Of a DNA stretch of 64,000 nucleotides, positions 56,685 through 64,000 are shown one piece after another. The notes beneath the pieces were generated by a model, which was not told where the DNA came from, did not search any database, and worked only from the letters and a program-made list of their open reading frames with translations. A program made the position numbers and the translations under genes. The first letter of the stretch is position 1; the number at the start of each line of letters is the position of its first letter. Source of the stretch: Nitrospirota bacterium (GTDB lineage Bacteria; Nitrospirota; Nitrospiria; Nitrospirales; Nitrospiraceae); NCBI GenBank assembly GCA_016219645.1, contig JACRLR010000018.1:1-64000 (forward strand), written 5' to 3'.

Positions 56685-57767
56685 ATGATCTTATTGAATC
56701 CAGGGCCGGTGAATGTGTCGGAGCGGGTGCGGCAGGCGCTGTTGCGGCCGGATGTCTGCCACCGGGAGTCGGAATTTACTGAACTCCTGCACGGGATCCA
56801 AGCGAAGCTGCTGAAGCTCTTTGTGCCGGGGGCGGAAGCGGAGTACGCCGCTGTTGTGTTAACTGGATCAGGCACTGCGGCAGTGGAGTCGGCCGTCATG
56901 TCGGCGCTCCCGCACGGTAAACGGATGCTGGTACTCAACAACGGCGTCTATGGCGAGCGCATCTCCCAGATGGTCGGGCTGTCTCGCCTGGGCGTGTCTG
57001 AACTCAAATACGATTGGACGATGAGGCCGGATCCTGAACGGCTGCGGCTGGCGTTGCGACAACATCCGGAAGCCCAGGCAGTCGCCATGGTCCATCATGA
57101 GACGACCACCGGACTCATCAATCCAGTCAAAGAGATTGCGGACGTCGTCGACAGCCAGAATCGGGTGTTTATTCTGGACGCGGTCAGTGCGTTGGCAGGG
57201 GAGCTGCTGGATATCGCCGGGTCTCACATCTATATGGTGGCTGGCACGTCAGGCAAGTGTATTCAGGGATTCCCCGGCCTGTCTTTCGTGCTCGTCCGCA
57301 AGGGGTTTCTCGAGCGGATGCGCGCGTACCCTAGACGGTCGATCTATCTCCATATCACGCAGTATGTCGATGACCAGGGTCGCGGAACGATTCCCTTCAC
57401 GCCGGCTGTACAGGTCTATTATGCGTTCGATGAGGCGTTGAATGAACTCATGGAGGAAGGGGTTGCCAAGCGGATTCAGCGATATAAGACCGTGGCGACC
57501 CTCATTCGAGACCGCATGGCGAAACTTGGCGTGAAGCCGCTGTTGACTCCGGAGAAACATTCGAACACGATTACGGCCTTTCATCTTCCCGAGGGTGTCA
57601 CGTATCGGTCGTTGCACGATCGATTAAAAGAAGCGGGCTACGTGATCTATGCGGGCCAAGGCCAACTCGAGAGCAAGATTTTCCGCATTGCCAACATGGG
57701 CGCCCTCACAGAGGCCCAGTTTGTCGGATTTCTCGACGCATTTGAACGGATTTGCGGCACAGCATGA
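56685..57767 (+). CDS. phnW: PhnW-like 2-aminoethylphosphonate transaminase
   Basis: This 360-residue class V aminotransferase has 'LLNPGPVNVSERVRQALLRPDVCHRESEF', 'VVLTGSGTAAVESAVMSALP', 'MVHHETTTGLINPV', 'FILDAVSALAGE' and the PLP-lysine loop 'AGTSGKCIQGFPGLSFVLV', all in the PhnW order. PhnW interconverts phosphonoacetaldehyde and 2-aminoethylphosphonate (AEP). Next to the decarboxylase it should run in the AEP-forming direction. Its stop overlaps the nucleotidyltransferase gene (ATGA). Confidence 0.87.
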   Translation: MILLNPGPVNVSERVRQALLRPDVCHRESEFTELLHGIQAKLLKLFVPGAEAEYAAVVLTGSGTAAVESAVMSALPHGKRMLVLNNGVYGERISQMVGLSRLGVSELKYDWTMRPDPERLRLALRQHPEAQAVAMVHHETTTGLINPVKEIADVVDSQNRVFILDAVSALAGELLDIAGSHIYMVAGTSGKCIQGFPGLSFVLVRKGFLERMRAYPRRSIYLHITQYVDDQGRGTIPFTPAVQVYYAFDEALNELMEEGVAKRIQRYKTVATLIRDRMAKLGVKPLLTPEKHSNTITAFHLPEGVTYRSLHDRLKEAGYVIYAGQGQLESKIFRIANMGALTEAQFVGFLDAFERICGTA

Positions 57768-58483
57768 AAGCCATCATCCTCGCAGCAGGAGTCGGGAAGC
57801 GTCTGTGGCAACTCACGCAACACCGCCCGAAGTGCCTCATCGAGATTGGCGGGCGGACCCTTTTGCATCGCTATCTTACGTCGCTCCGGAGCGTCGGCAT
57901 TCACAATGCCGACGTGGTTGTAGGCTACAAGCAGGAGATGATTCGCGCGGCTGTGGCAGCGGACTCCTGTGGCGTGCGTGTGAATTTCCTCGTCAACGAG
58001 CAGTTCCATCGCGGCAGCATTTCTTCGCTCTGGATCGCGCGCAATGTGCTGGATGATAATGCGATTATCATGGACGCAGATGTGCTCTTCCATCAAGAGA
58101 TCTTGCGTCGTTTGGTGCAGTCTCCTTATGAGAATGCCTTGCTCATGGATGAGACTGTCAAGCAGATAGGGGAAGAGTGTATGGTTGTGGTCGAAGGGGG
58201 GCGCGTGATTGCGTTGACCAAGAAGATGCCGTTGCATTATGACTATGCCGGAGAAGGCGTGGGATTTCTCAAGATCCGGCATGCCGATGGGCCGTCTGTT
58301 GTGGCGTCGCTCAGAACTCATGTGGATCATGAGGCCTGGCAGATGGAATACGAGGATGCTCTTTTCGAATTTTTTCGTGACGTGAAAGTCGGCCATGAGA
58401 AAATTGGAGGACTCCCCTGGACCGAAATCGACTTTGTGGAGGATGTATCGAAAGCGGAACGGGATGTGTTGCCGAAACTGTAG
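57764..58483 (+). CDS. PntC-like (2-aminoethylphosphonate) cytidylyltransferase
   Basis: 239 residues from ATG 57764, overlapping phnW. The sugar-nucleotidyltransferase signature 'AIILAAGVGKRLWQLTQHRPKCLIEIGG' and metal-binding 'IIMDADVLFHQEI' are intact, followed by 'RGSISSLWIARNVL' typical of phosphonate/choline/inositol-phosphate cytidylyltransferases. In context it probably makes CMP-AEP for attachment to a lipid or glycan. Myo-inositol-phosphate or another phospho-alcohol is the alternative substrate. Confidence 0.8.
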   Translation: MKAIILAAGVGKRLWQLTQHRPKCLIEIGGRTLLHRYLTSLRSVGIHNADVVVGYKQEMIRAAVAADSCGVRVNFLVNEQFHRGSISSLWIARNVLDDNAIIMDADVLFHQEILRRLVQSPYENALLMDETVKQIGEECMVVVEGGRVIALTKKMPLHYDYAGEGVGFLKIRHADGPSVVASLRTHVDHEAWQMEYEDALFEFFRDVKVGHEKIGGLPWTEIDFVEDVSKAERDVLPKL

Positions 58484-58552
58484 CTGTGCCGTTGGTGGAG
58501 TGTTCCTCGTGAAGCACCGACCGGGTTTGCGAGATACGAGAGACGAGATAAT

Positions 58553-59980
58553 ATGAGCGAGAGCCTCATTCAAAAACGTGCCGATGTGCAAGGACTGAGC
58601 ACGGCAATTCTCTTGCCGTCGACGAGTCTGTTCGGAGAGCCTGCTGGATCGCATGCCGATGAGGTGGGTCCGCTGACCAGCGTTGTCGGCATCGGCCTTT
58701 TTCAGCGAGCCGTGCTGACCATGCAGCGAGCCGGTATCAGACAGCTCATGGTGCTGGTCGGGCCGGAGGAGAATCAGCTCAGACAGGCGTTGAGCAAAGG
58801 ACCACGTGTGACAGTTCCCGTGCGCTGGATGCCGATTCGCGAGTTTCCGCTGGATGATCCCCGTACGTGGGAATCGCTTGCTGCCGAAGTGCGGGGTTTC
58901 TGTCTTCTGTCCAGCGTGCAGGCTGTATTTGCGAGCCGCCTGATCGAGAGTCTGCGCCAGGAGGTGCAGGAGGGGCAGGCTCTTGTTGTGGCACGGGCGG
59001 ACAGCGGGCGAGATCGACGGCCATGCCGTTCGGATTTACGTGTGAAGGTGCGGTCCGGTCGGCTTGTCTCGATCACGTCGCGACAAGATGATGCGACACT
59101 GGTGGTGACAGACCTCGTGGTGCTCCCGGCAAGTTTCATGAGTGTGGTCGGTCAAGTTGGTGTGGAAGCCGGCACGGTGCCGATTCGTCGATGGCTTGAA
59201 CGTGCCGCGGTGGACGGATACGTGCGGGTGTTGTCTACGGAAACGAATCGGGCCCATTGGTATCAAGACGTGCGCGACGCTGCGGATGTGCAGGCTGCTG
59301 AGAAAAAGCTCTTCAATTCCCTCAAGGGCGAGTTCGAAGGGTTTGTCGACAGGTTTTTCAATCGGAAGGTGTCTCGCTGGTTCACACGTATATTTCTTGC
59401 CATAGGTTTCTCACCAAACGCCATCACGATCCTGGCGAGCTTGATTGGCCTGGTTGCGGCCGCCGGCTTCGGTGTCGGGACGTACAATGCCGGCATCGTT
59501 GCCGCGGTACTGTTTCAACTGGCGGCGATCATCGATTGCTGCGATGGTGAGCTGGCCAGACTGACCTTCACCGAGTCGCCCTTCGGCGCCTGGCTTGATA
59601 TCGCGATGGACAACGTGGTGCACATGGCGATCTTTGCCGGCATTGCCGTGGGCTCATACGTGCACCTGGCTGGGAGCGATGGGGCTTGGGTTCCGCTCGC
59701 CCTTGGTGCGGCAGCAGTGATTGGGAACGGGCTTTCATATTGGCTTGTCACCCGCGCGCAGAAAATTAAGTCTACGAGCGGCTGGAAAACACCGGTGCAG
59801 GCTGCCTGGTCGGATTTCATGCTGAAAAATGTCGCGAGCCGAGACTTCTCCGTCATCGTGCTGATTTTTGCGGCGATCGGCAAGCTCGATTGGTTCCTCT
59901 GGGTGGCCGCGATCGGATCCGTGGTGTTCTCGATCATTATGCTCTGGGTGATCAGACCGTCCGCCACTACCCGTGCTTAA
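58553..59980 (+). CDS. CDP-alcohol phosphotransferase fused to a degenerate nucleotidyltransferase-like domain
   Basis: It has 475 residues. About 1-240 resemble a nucleotidyltransferase fold, but the usual LAAGxGxR signature is lost (it reads AILLPSTSLFGEP). About 275-470 is a six-helix membrane domain with the full CDP-OH-P motif 'DCCDGELARLTFTESPFGAWLDIAMDN' (D-x2-DG-x2-AR-x8-G-x3-D-x3-D). It should transfer the CMP-activated group made by the preceding gene onto a lipid or alcohol in the inner membrane. The layout recalls bifunctional inositol-phosphate cytidylyltransferase/synthase enzymes. Confidence 0.82.
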   Translation: MSESLIQKRADVQGLSTAILLPSTSLFGEPAGSHADEVGPLTSVVGIGLFQRAVLTMQRAGIRQLMVLVGPEENQLRQALSKGPRVTVPVRWMPIREFPLDDPRTWESLAAEVRGFCLLSSVQAVFASRLIESLRQEVQEGQALVVARADSGRDRRPCRSDLRVKVRSGRLVSITSRQDDATLVVTDLVVLPASFMSVVGQVGVEAGTVPIRRWLERAAVDGYVRVLSTETNRAHWYQDVRDAADVQAAEKKLFNSLKGEFEGFVDRFFNRKVSRWFTRIFLAIGFSPNAITILASLIGLVAAAGFGVGTYNAGIVAAVLFQLAAIIDCCDGELARLTFTESPFGAWLDIAMDNVVHMAIFAGIAVGSYVHLAGSDGAWVPLALGAAAVIGNGLSYWLVTRAQKIKSTSGWKTPVQAAWSDFMLKNVASRDFSVIVLIFAAIGKLDWFLWVAAIGSVVFSIIMLWVIRPSATTRA

Positions 59981-60980
59981 GATAGTCCTACTTTTTGTCG
60001 GCCTCATCACCCTCGGATTCCTCGTCTGGCATATCGGCCCCGGGCGTATCTACGATGCGGCATCACAACTCGGGCCGGTCGCACTCCTCGTCCTGCTGAT
60101 TCCCTCCTGCATCATGTACGCCATCGATGCCTACGGGTGGAAAATCACGCTTGGCCCCTCGGCGAAGCATCTTCCCTTCTGGCGCGTGCTCGCGATAAGG
60201 ACAGCCGGTGAAGTGGTGAACATGACCACGCCGACCGCCTACGTTGGGGGCGAACCGCTCAAGGCCTATCTGCTCACGAAACATCGAGTGCCGATGGTGG
60301 AAGGGCTTGCCTCGGTCGTCATTGCAAAAACGACGATGGCGATTGCCGAGGCGGTCTTCATCCTTCTGGGCATTGCGCTCGCGTTCTGGAGTATCGGTGC
60401 CGACGGCTCATCCGGGCAGACCATCGCAGCGGCGCTGGTCAGTGTCGGCCTGCTGGTGCTCGTCACCGCCGCCCTCGTGTTTGTGCAGCAGCAAGGGTTC
60501 TTTACATCGCTGTTGAAATTTGCACGGAAAATCGGGCTCAAGATTCATTACTTCGAAGTGCGTGAGAAGAAGCTCCTCTCGCTGGATCGAACGATTTTGG
60601 ATTTTTACCGAGACAACCGCCTGACCTTTTGTTCTTCCATCGGACTGTTCTTTGCCGGTTGGCTGGCGGAGGCGGTTGAGGTCTACGTCATCATTTATTT
60701 GCTCGGTGGCCCGGCTATGGCGCTCTCCGCCATCGCCATCAGCGCCCTGTCCGTCTTCATCAAAAGCGGCACCTTCTTCATCCCCGGCAGTCTTGGCGCT
60801 CAAGACGGAGGCAATATGCTCTTGTTGAAAGCCTTTGGGTATTCCGATGTCACCGGCATCACCTTCGCGTTGCTTCGGCGGTTCCGCGAGTTGGTGTGGA
60901 TCGGCGTGGGGTTGGTGTGCTTAACCCTCGCCGGTGGGATGGCAACGGTCATTCGAGAAAGTCGCGCCGACGATTTATGA
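59973..60980 (+). CDS. Flippase-like membrane protein (LPG-synthase TM domain), tandem copy 1
   Basis: The 335 residues have about eight transmembrane helices with 'AGEVVNMTTPTAYVGGEPLKAYLL', 'VIAKTTMAIAEAVFILLGI' and 'SVFIKSGTFFIPGSLGAQDGGNMLLL', the signature of the lysylphosphatidylglycerol-synthase-TM (UPF0104-like) superfamily, whose members translocate or modify lipids. GTG 59973 overlaps the end of the CDP-alcohol phosphotransferase gene by 8 bp. It is probably the flippase for the product of that enzyme. Confidence 0.82.
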   Translation: MLKIVLLFVGLITLGFLVWHIGPGRIYDAASQLGPVALLVLLIPSCIMYAIDAYGWKITLGPSAKHLPFWRVLAIRTAGEVVNMTTPTAYVGGEPLKAYLLTKHRVPMVEGLASVVIAKTTMAIAEAVFILLGIALAFWSIGADGSSGQTIAAALVSVGLLVLVTAALVFVQQQGFFTSLLKFARKIGLKIHYFEVREKKLLSLDRTILDFYRDNRLTFCSSIGLFFAGWLAEAVEVYVIIYLLGGPAMALSAIAISALSVFIKSGTFFIPGSLGAQDGGNMLLLKAFGYSDVTGITFALLRRFRELVWIGVGLVCLTLAGGMATVIRESRADDL

Positions 60981-61035
60981 AATCGTTCCTGACGGCAGTC
61001 ATTGTCCGAGGGAATCAGACCGTCTTCCGTGACTC

Positions 61036-62055
61036 ATGCTCAAGCTTGCCCTCATCTGTGCCGGCCTCTTCGCAATCGGGCTCATCGTCTGGCATGTCGG
61101 GCCCGAGCGCATCTACGATGCGGCGGCGCAACTCGGCCCGGGCGCCCTGATCGTCCTGTTGATTCCCTCCACCATCATGTACCTCATTGAAGCCTACGGA
61201 TGGAAAGTCACGCTGGGGCCATCGGCCAAGAATATTCCCTTCTGGCGCGTGTTCGTGATCAAGACTGCCGGTGAAGTCGTCAATCTGACGACACCGGCCG
61301 GCTACATCGGCGGCGAGCCGGTCAAAGCCCATCTGCTCACGAGGCATCAGGTGCCCATGGTGGAGGGGCTTGCCTCGGTCGTGATCGCGAAAACGACGAA
61401 GACGGTCGCCGAAGTGCTCTTCATTCTCTTGGGCATCACGCTCGCGTTCTGGAGAACCGACAGCGACGGCTCACTGGAACAGACCGTCGTTGCGTCGCTG
61501 GTCAGTGTCGCAACGCTGCTCTTCGTGACCGCGTCGCTGGTGCTCGCGCAGCGGCGAGGATTCTTTACGTGGCTATTGCAATTTACCCGGAAAATCGGGC
61601 TCAAGATTGCTTTTCTCGAATCGCGTGAGGAAAAAATACGGTCACTGGATCGGATGATCTTGGACTACTACAGCCACAATCGGAAGGCTGTCTACTCATC
61701 GACCGGAGTCTTCTTTCTGAGTTGGCTGTCGGAAGCCTTCGAAGTGTACCTCATCATCTGGCTTCTGGGGGGGCCTGCGACGGCCCTCTCCGCCATCTCT
61801 ATCAACGCCCTCTCTGTCTTCATCAAAGGAGGCAGTTTTTTCATCCCCGGCAGTCTTGGCGCCCAAGACATCGGGAACTTTCTCCTGCTGAAGGACTTCG
61901 GTTATTCGGACGTCGCCAGCATGACCTTTGCCTTGGTGAGACGATATCGAGAGGTGGTCTGGATCGTGATCGGGTTAGTCTGTCTCGCGACGTTACGTGG
62001 GCGAGCAGCGGTTATTCAGGAGAGCCGCACACCCGACTCAGGAATTGGTTCCTGA
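61036..62055 (+). CDS. Flippase-like membrane protein, tandem copy 2
   Basis: 339 residues, colinear with copy 1 throughout ('AGEVVNLTTPAGYIGGEPVKAHLL', 'VIAKTTKTVAEVLFILLGI', 'SVFIKGGSFFIPGSLGAQDIGNFLLL'). It starts at ATG 61036; the 55-bp spacer in front contains ATCAGACCGTC, matching the 3' end of the CDP-alcohol phosphotransferase gene, so the duplicated unit carried part of that gene. Likely the same class of function with a shifted substrate. Confidence 0.82.
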   Translation: MLKLALICAGLFAIGLIVWHVGPERIYDAAAQLGPGALIVLLIPSTIMYLIEAYGWKVTLGPSAKNIPFWRVFVIKTAGEVVNLTTPAGYIGGEPVKAHLLTRHQVPMVEGLASVVIAKTTKTVAEVLFILLGITLAFWRTDSDGSLEQTVVASLVSVATLLFVTASLVLAQRRGFFTWLLQFTRKIGLKIAFLESREEKIRSLDRMILDYYSHNRKAVYSSTGVFFLSWLSEAFEVYLIIWLLGGPATALSAISINALSVFIKGGSFFIPGSLGAQDIGNFLLLKDFGYSDVASMTFALVRRYREVVWIVIGLVCLATLRGRAAVIQESRTPDSGIGS

Positions 62056-62157
62056 CCCTTAACCGGAGGCTCGCCCGATTTAACTGGATGCCGGCAACCA
62101 CATTTATGGTATGCTTCTTGACAATGCTCTGCGTGATGAGGCCTTCCCCCACAACCC

Positions 62158-63177
62158 ATGCTTAAAATTTCCCTCCTTTTTATGGGGCTTCTGACCCTCG
62201 GGCTCATCGTCTGGCATGTCGGCCCAGGGCGCATTTACGACGTGACGGCGCAGCTCGGGCCGGTGGCGCTCCTTGTCATGCTGATTCCATCCGTCATCAT
62301 GTACGTGGTCGAGGCATATGGATGGAAAGTGACGCTGGGTCCCTCGGCCAAGCACATTCCGTTTTGGCGCGTGCTCGCGATCCGGACAGCGGGGGAAGTT
62401 GTGAACATGACCACGCCGGCGGGCTACTCCGGGGGTGAGCCGCTCAAGGCCCATCTGTTGAAGAAACGCAACGTACCGATGGTAGACGGGGTCACCTCGG
62501 TCGTCATTGCGAAAACGACGATGACAGTTGCCGAAGTGTTGTTCATCCTCCTCGGCATCGGACTGGGGATGTGGCTGTTAGGCGGGAACGATTCATCCGG
62601 CCAGACCCTGGCCGCCGCACTTTTCAGCGTCGGCCTGCTGGCCTTCGGGACTGCTGCGTTTGTCTTTGTGCAGCGGCAAGGACTCTTTACCTGGTCATTG
62701 CAGTTTCTACGGAAGGTCGGACTGAAGATTCGTTATCTCGAAGCGCGCGAGGAAAAATTACGCTCGCTGGATCGGACGATCTTAGATTTTTACCGCCATC
62801 ACCGCCCGGTCTTTTATGCGTCCACCGGGTTATTCTTTCTCGGTTGGATGGCGGAAGCATTGGAAGTGTACGTCATCATCTATTTTCTCGGCGGTCCCGC
62901 CCTGGCCCTGTCCGCCATTTCGATCGGCGCCCTCTCGGTCTTCATCAAGGGAGGCACCTTCTTCATCCCAGGCAGCCTGGGTGCCCAGGACGGCGGGAAT
63001 TTGTTCTTGCTGAACGCCTTCGGTTACTCCGACGTCGCCGGCATCACCTTCGCGCTACTGAGGCGATTTCGTGAACTTGCCTGGATCGGAATCGGGCTCC
63101 TCTGTCTCGCGCTGCTGCGCGGGCATATCGCGAAAATTCCAGAAATCCGCACCCTCGATCCAGAAGTTGGCCCCTAA
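62158..63177 (+). CDS. Flippase-like membrane protein, tandem copy 3
   Basis: 339 residues, colinear with copies 1 and 2 ('AGEVVNMTTPAGYSGGEPLKAHLL', 'SVFIKGGTFFIPGSLGAQDGGNLFLL'). It is closer to copy 1 than to copy 2 in several loops. The 102-bp spacer upstream still contains a recognisable 3' end of the CDP-alcohol phosphotransferase gene ('CVMRPSPTTHA' beside 'WVIRPSATTRA'). Retention of three full-length copies suggests separate roles rather than decay. Confidence 0.82.
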   Translation: MLKISLLFMGLLTLGLIVWHVGPGRIYDVTAQLGPVALLVMLIPSVIMYVVEAYGWKVTLGPSAKHIPFWRVLAIRTAGEVVNMTTPAGYSGGEPLKAHLLKKRNVPMVDGVTSVVIAKTTMTVAEVLFILLGIGLGMWLLGGNDSSGQTLAAALFSVGLLAFGTAAFVFVQRQGLFTWSLQFLRKVGLKIRYLEAREEKLRSLDRTILDFYRHHRPVFYASTGLFFLGWMAEALEVYVIIYFLGGPALALSAISIGALSVFIKGGTFFIPGSLGAQDGGNLFLLNAFGYSDVAGITFALLRRFRELAWIGIGLLCLALLRGHIAKIPEIRTLDPEVGP

Positions 63178-63214
63178 TATCTGATCTCTTTTCCCATCCT
63201 CTGTTCGAGAAGGG

Positions 63215-63400
63215 AGGCGGGGGCGGCCTGGTTGATCTCTCACTGCGCGCGTCCGACGAAATACCGGTGCTCCTTCGAAGCTTGCTCGTTGTTCCTTTAG
63301 GGAGGGCACCCCTTGTCGGTCCGACTGCGGCCGTCGAGCGAGGCCCTTCTTAGGGCGCGCGCTCCGGGAGCAACGGACCGACAGGGGTGTCCTCCCGTTC
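63215..63400. repeat. GC-rich constant-core hairpin R9 (fragment plus full copy)
   Basis: A fragment with CACTGCGCGCGTCCGACG lies at about 63241. The full copy (about 63299-63400) has outer stem GGCACCCCTTGTCGGTCCG / CGGACCGACAGGGGTGTCC and core ACTGCGGCCGTCGAGCGAGG...GCGCGCGCTCCGGGAGCAA. It lies just upstream of cstA. Confidence 0.82.
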
Positions 63401-63420
63401 GTTTGTGCTAGGATGCCTGC

Positions 63421-64000
63421 ATGTCGGCGCTTAAGCTGCTCCTTTGGGCCTTTCTTGCCATCCTCGGTGCCGTCGCCCTCGCCTTTGTTACTGGCCTTAT
63501 AAATCCCCACGAAAAGGTCAACGGCCTCTGGCTGGTCGTGGCGGCGGCCTGCATCTATGTGCTGGCTTTTCGCTTCTATGGCCGGTGGATTGCGAAGAGT
63601 GTAACCGAACTGAATGATCAGCGCGTCACCCCGGCTGTCCGGTTGAATGACGGAGTCAACTTTCATCCCACCAACAAGTACGTCCTCTTCGGTCATCACT
63701 TTGCGGCGATTGCCGGTGCTGGGCCGTTACTGGGGCCTGTGTTAGCGGCGCAGTTCGGATTCTTGCCTGGTTTTCTCTGGCTCGTGATCGGTGCGGTGTT
63801 GGCTGGGGCGGTGCAGGACTTCATCGTTCTCGTTGCCTCGATGCGGCGAAATGGCCGCTCGCTACCTGAAATTGCGAGGGATGAACTGGGCCTTGTCACA
63901 GGTACTGCGACGGCGGTGGCGGTCCTCTTCATCGTGATCGTGGCGCTGGCAGGGCTGGGCTTTGCCGTCGTGAATGCGCTCTATCTCAATGCCTGGGGTA
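63421..64000 (+). CDS. cstA: Carbon starvation protein A (peptide/pyruvate transporter), N-terminal part
   Basis: From ATG 63421 the frame is open to the window edge (193 residues). It shows 'RVTPAVRLNDGVNFHPTNKYVLFGHHFAAIAGAGPLLGPVLAAQFG', 'FLWLVIGAVLAGAVQDFIVL.ASMRRNGRSL', diagnostic of CstA, plus at least four transmembrane helices. CstA proteins import peptides or pyruvate at the inner membrane. The rest of the gene lies outside the window. Confidence 0.93.
   Translation, partial: MSALKLLLWAFLAILGAVALAFVTGLINPHEKVNGLWLVVAAACIYVLAFRFYGRWIAKSVTELNDQRVTPAVRLNDGVNFHPTNKYVLFGHHFAAIAGAGPLLGPVLAAQFGFLPGFLWLVIGAVLAGAVQDFIVLVASMRRNGRSLPEIARDELGLVTGTATAVAVLFIVIVALAGLGFAVVNALYLNAWG

Overview
The window looks like a chromosomal segment of a Nitrospira-type nitrite oxidiser (phylum Nitrospirota). 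This is an inference from gene content (nickel-pincer genes larB/larC, nikR with a TonB receptor, hopanoid hpnA, a CruF-type carotenoid gene, paired YHS copper ATPase, cstA), a Gram-negative envelope (LolA, Slp, RND pump, TonB receptor), moderately high G+C and a very dense load of intergenic fold-back repeats. No rRNA, tRNA, CRISPR array or prophage was recognised.

Layout. 1-4.6 kb is accessory: the end of an IS5-like element, two orphan genes, and two complementary broken copies of one hydrolase gene, the second interrupted by a HTH gene. 4.6-7.8 kb is surface-glycan synthesis (CgeB-like glycosyltransferase, KpsC-like Kdo transferase). 8-19 kb is mostly housekeeping: gpsA-larB, larC, a Ca2+/Na+ exchanger, pdxA, rsmA, ftsK-lolA. 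19-26 kb is envelope and stress: 2OG oxygenase, TPR protein, Slp lipoprotein, DsbA-like protein, copper ATPase, DegP-type protease. 27-30.3 kb is a nickel block: nikR, a DUF3842 gene and a TonB receptor. 32.6-38.5 kb is a minus-strand run: a GAF sensor kinase that has lost its phospho-acceptor His, two small membrane/secreted proteins, cruF, hpnA and ispA. 39-46.6 kb holds small or poorly known proteins (a PHD-like zinc finger, a DUF2914 membrane protein, a DUF1499 protein, a PilZ protein, a divergent AdoMet-decarboxylase-like protein, an SCP2 protein). 46.7-51.9 kb is a tetR-MFP-RND efflux operon. 52-53.7 kb is a tandem array of four PilZ genes. 55.5-63.2 kb is the most system-like cluster: a two-subunit phosphonopyruvate-type decarboxylase, a PhnW-like aminotransferase, a PntC-like cytidylyltransferase, a CDP-alcohol phosphotransferase fused to a degenerate nucleotidyltransferase domain, and three tandem flippase-like membrane proteins. 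I read it as a phosphonolipid or related headgroup pathway. The window ends inside cstA.

The most striking pattern is non-coding. Nearly every larger gap carries a fold-back element. At least four families are visible: (1) twelve hairpins with T/C-rich pentamer arms; (2) about nine GC-rich hairpins with a conserved core and outer stems that differ in sequence yet stay self-complementary; (3) three ~125-bp palindromes; (4) hairpins built of heptamer or hexamer words such as GTGARGC. They touch reading frames: one arm encodes the N-terminus of PdxA, the heptamer family encodes the last residues and stop codons of LarB and of the efflux adaptor, and a GC-rich hairpin sits in frame in the lolA leader.
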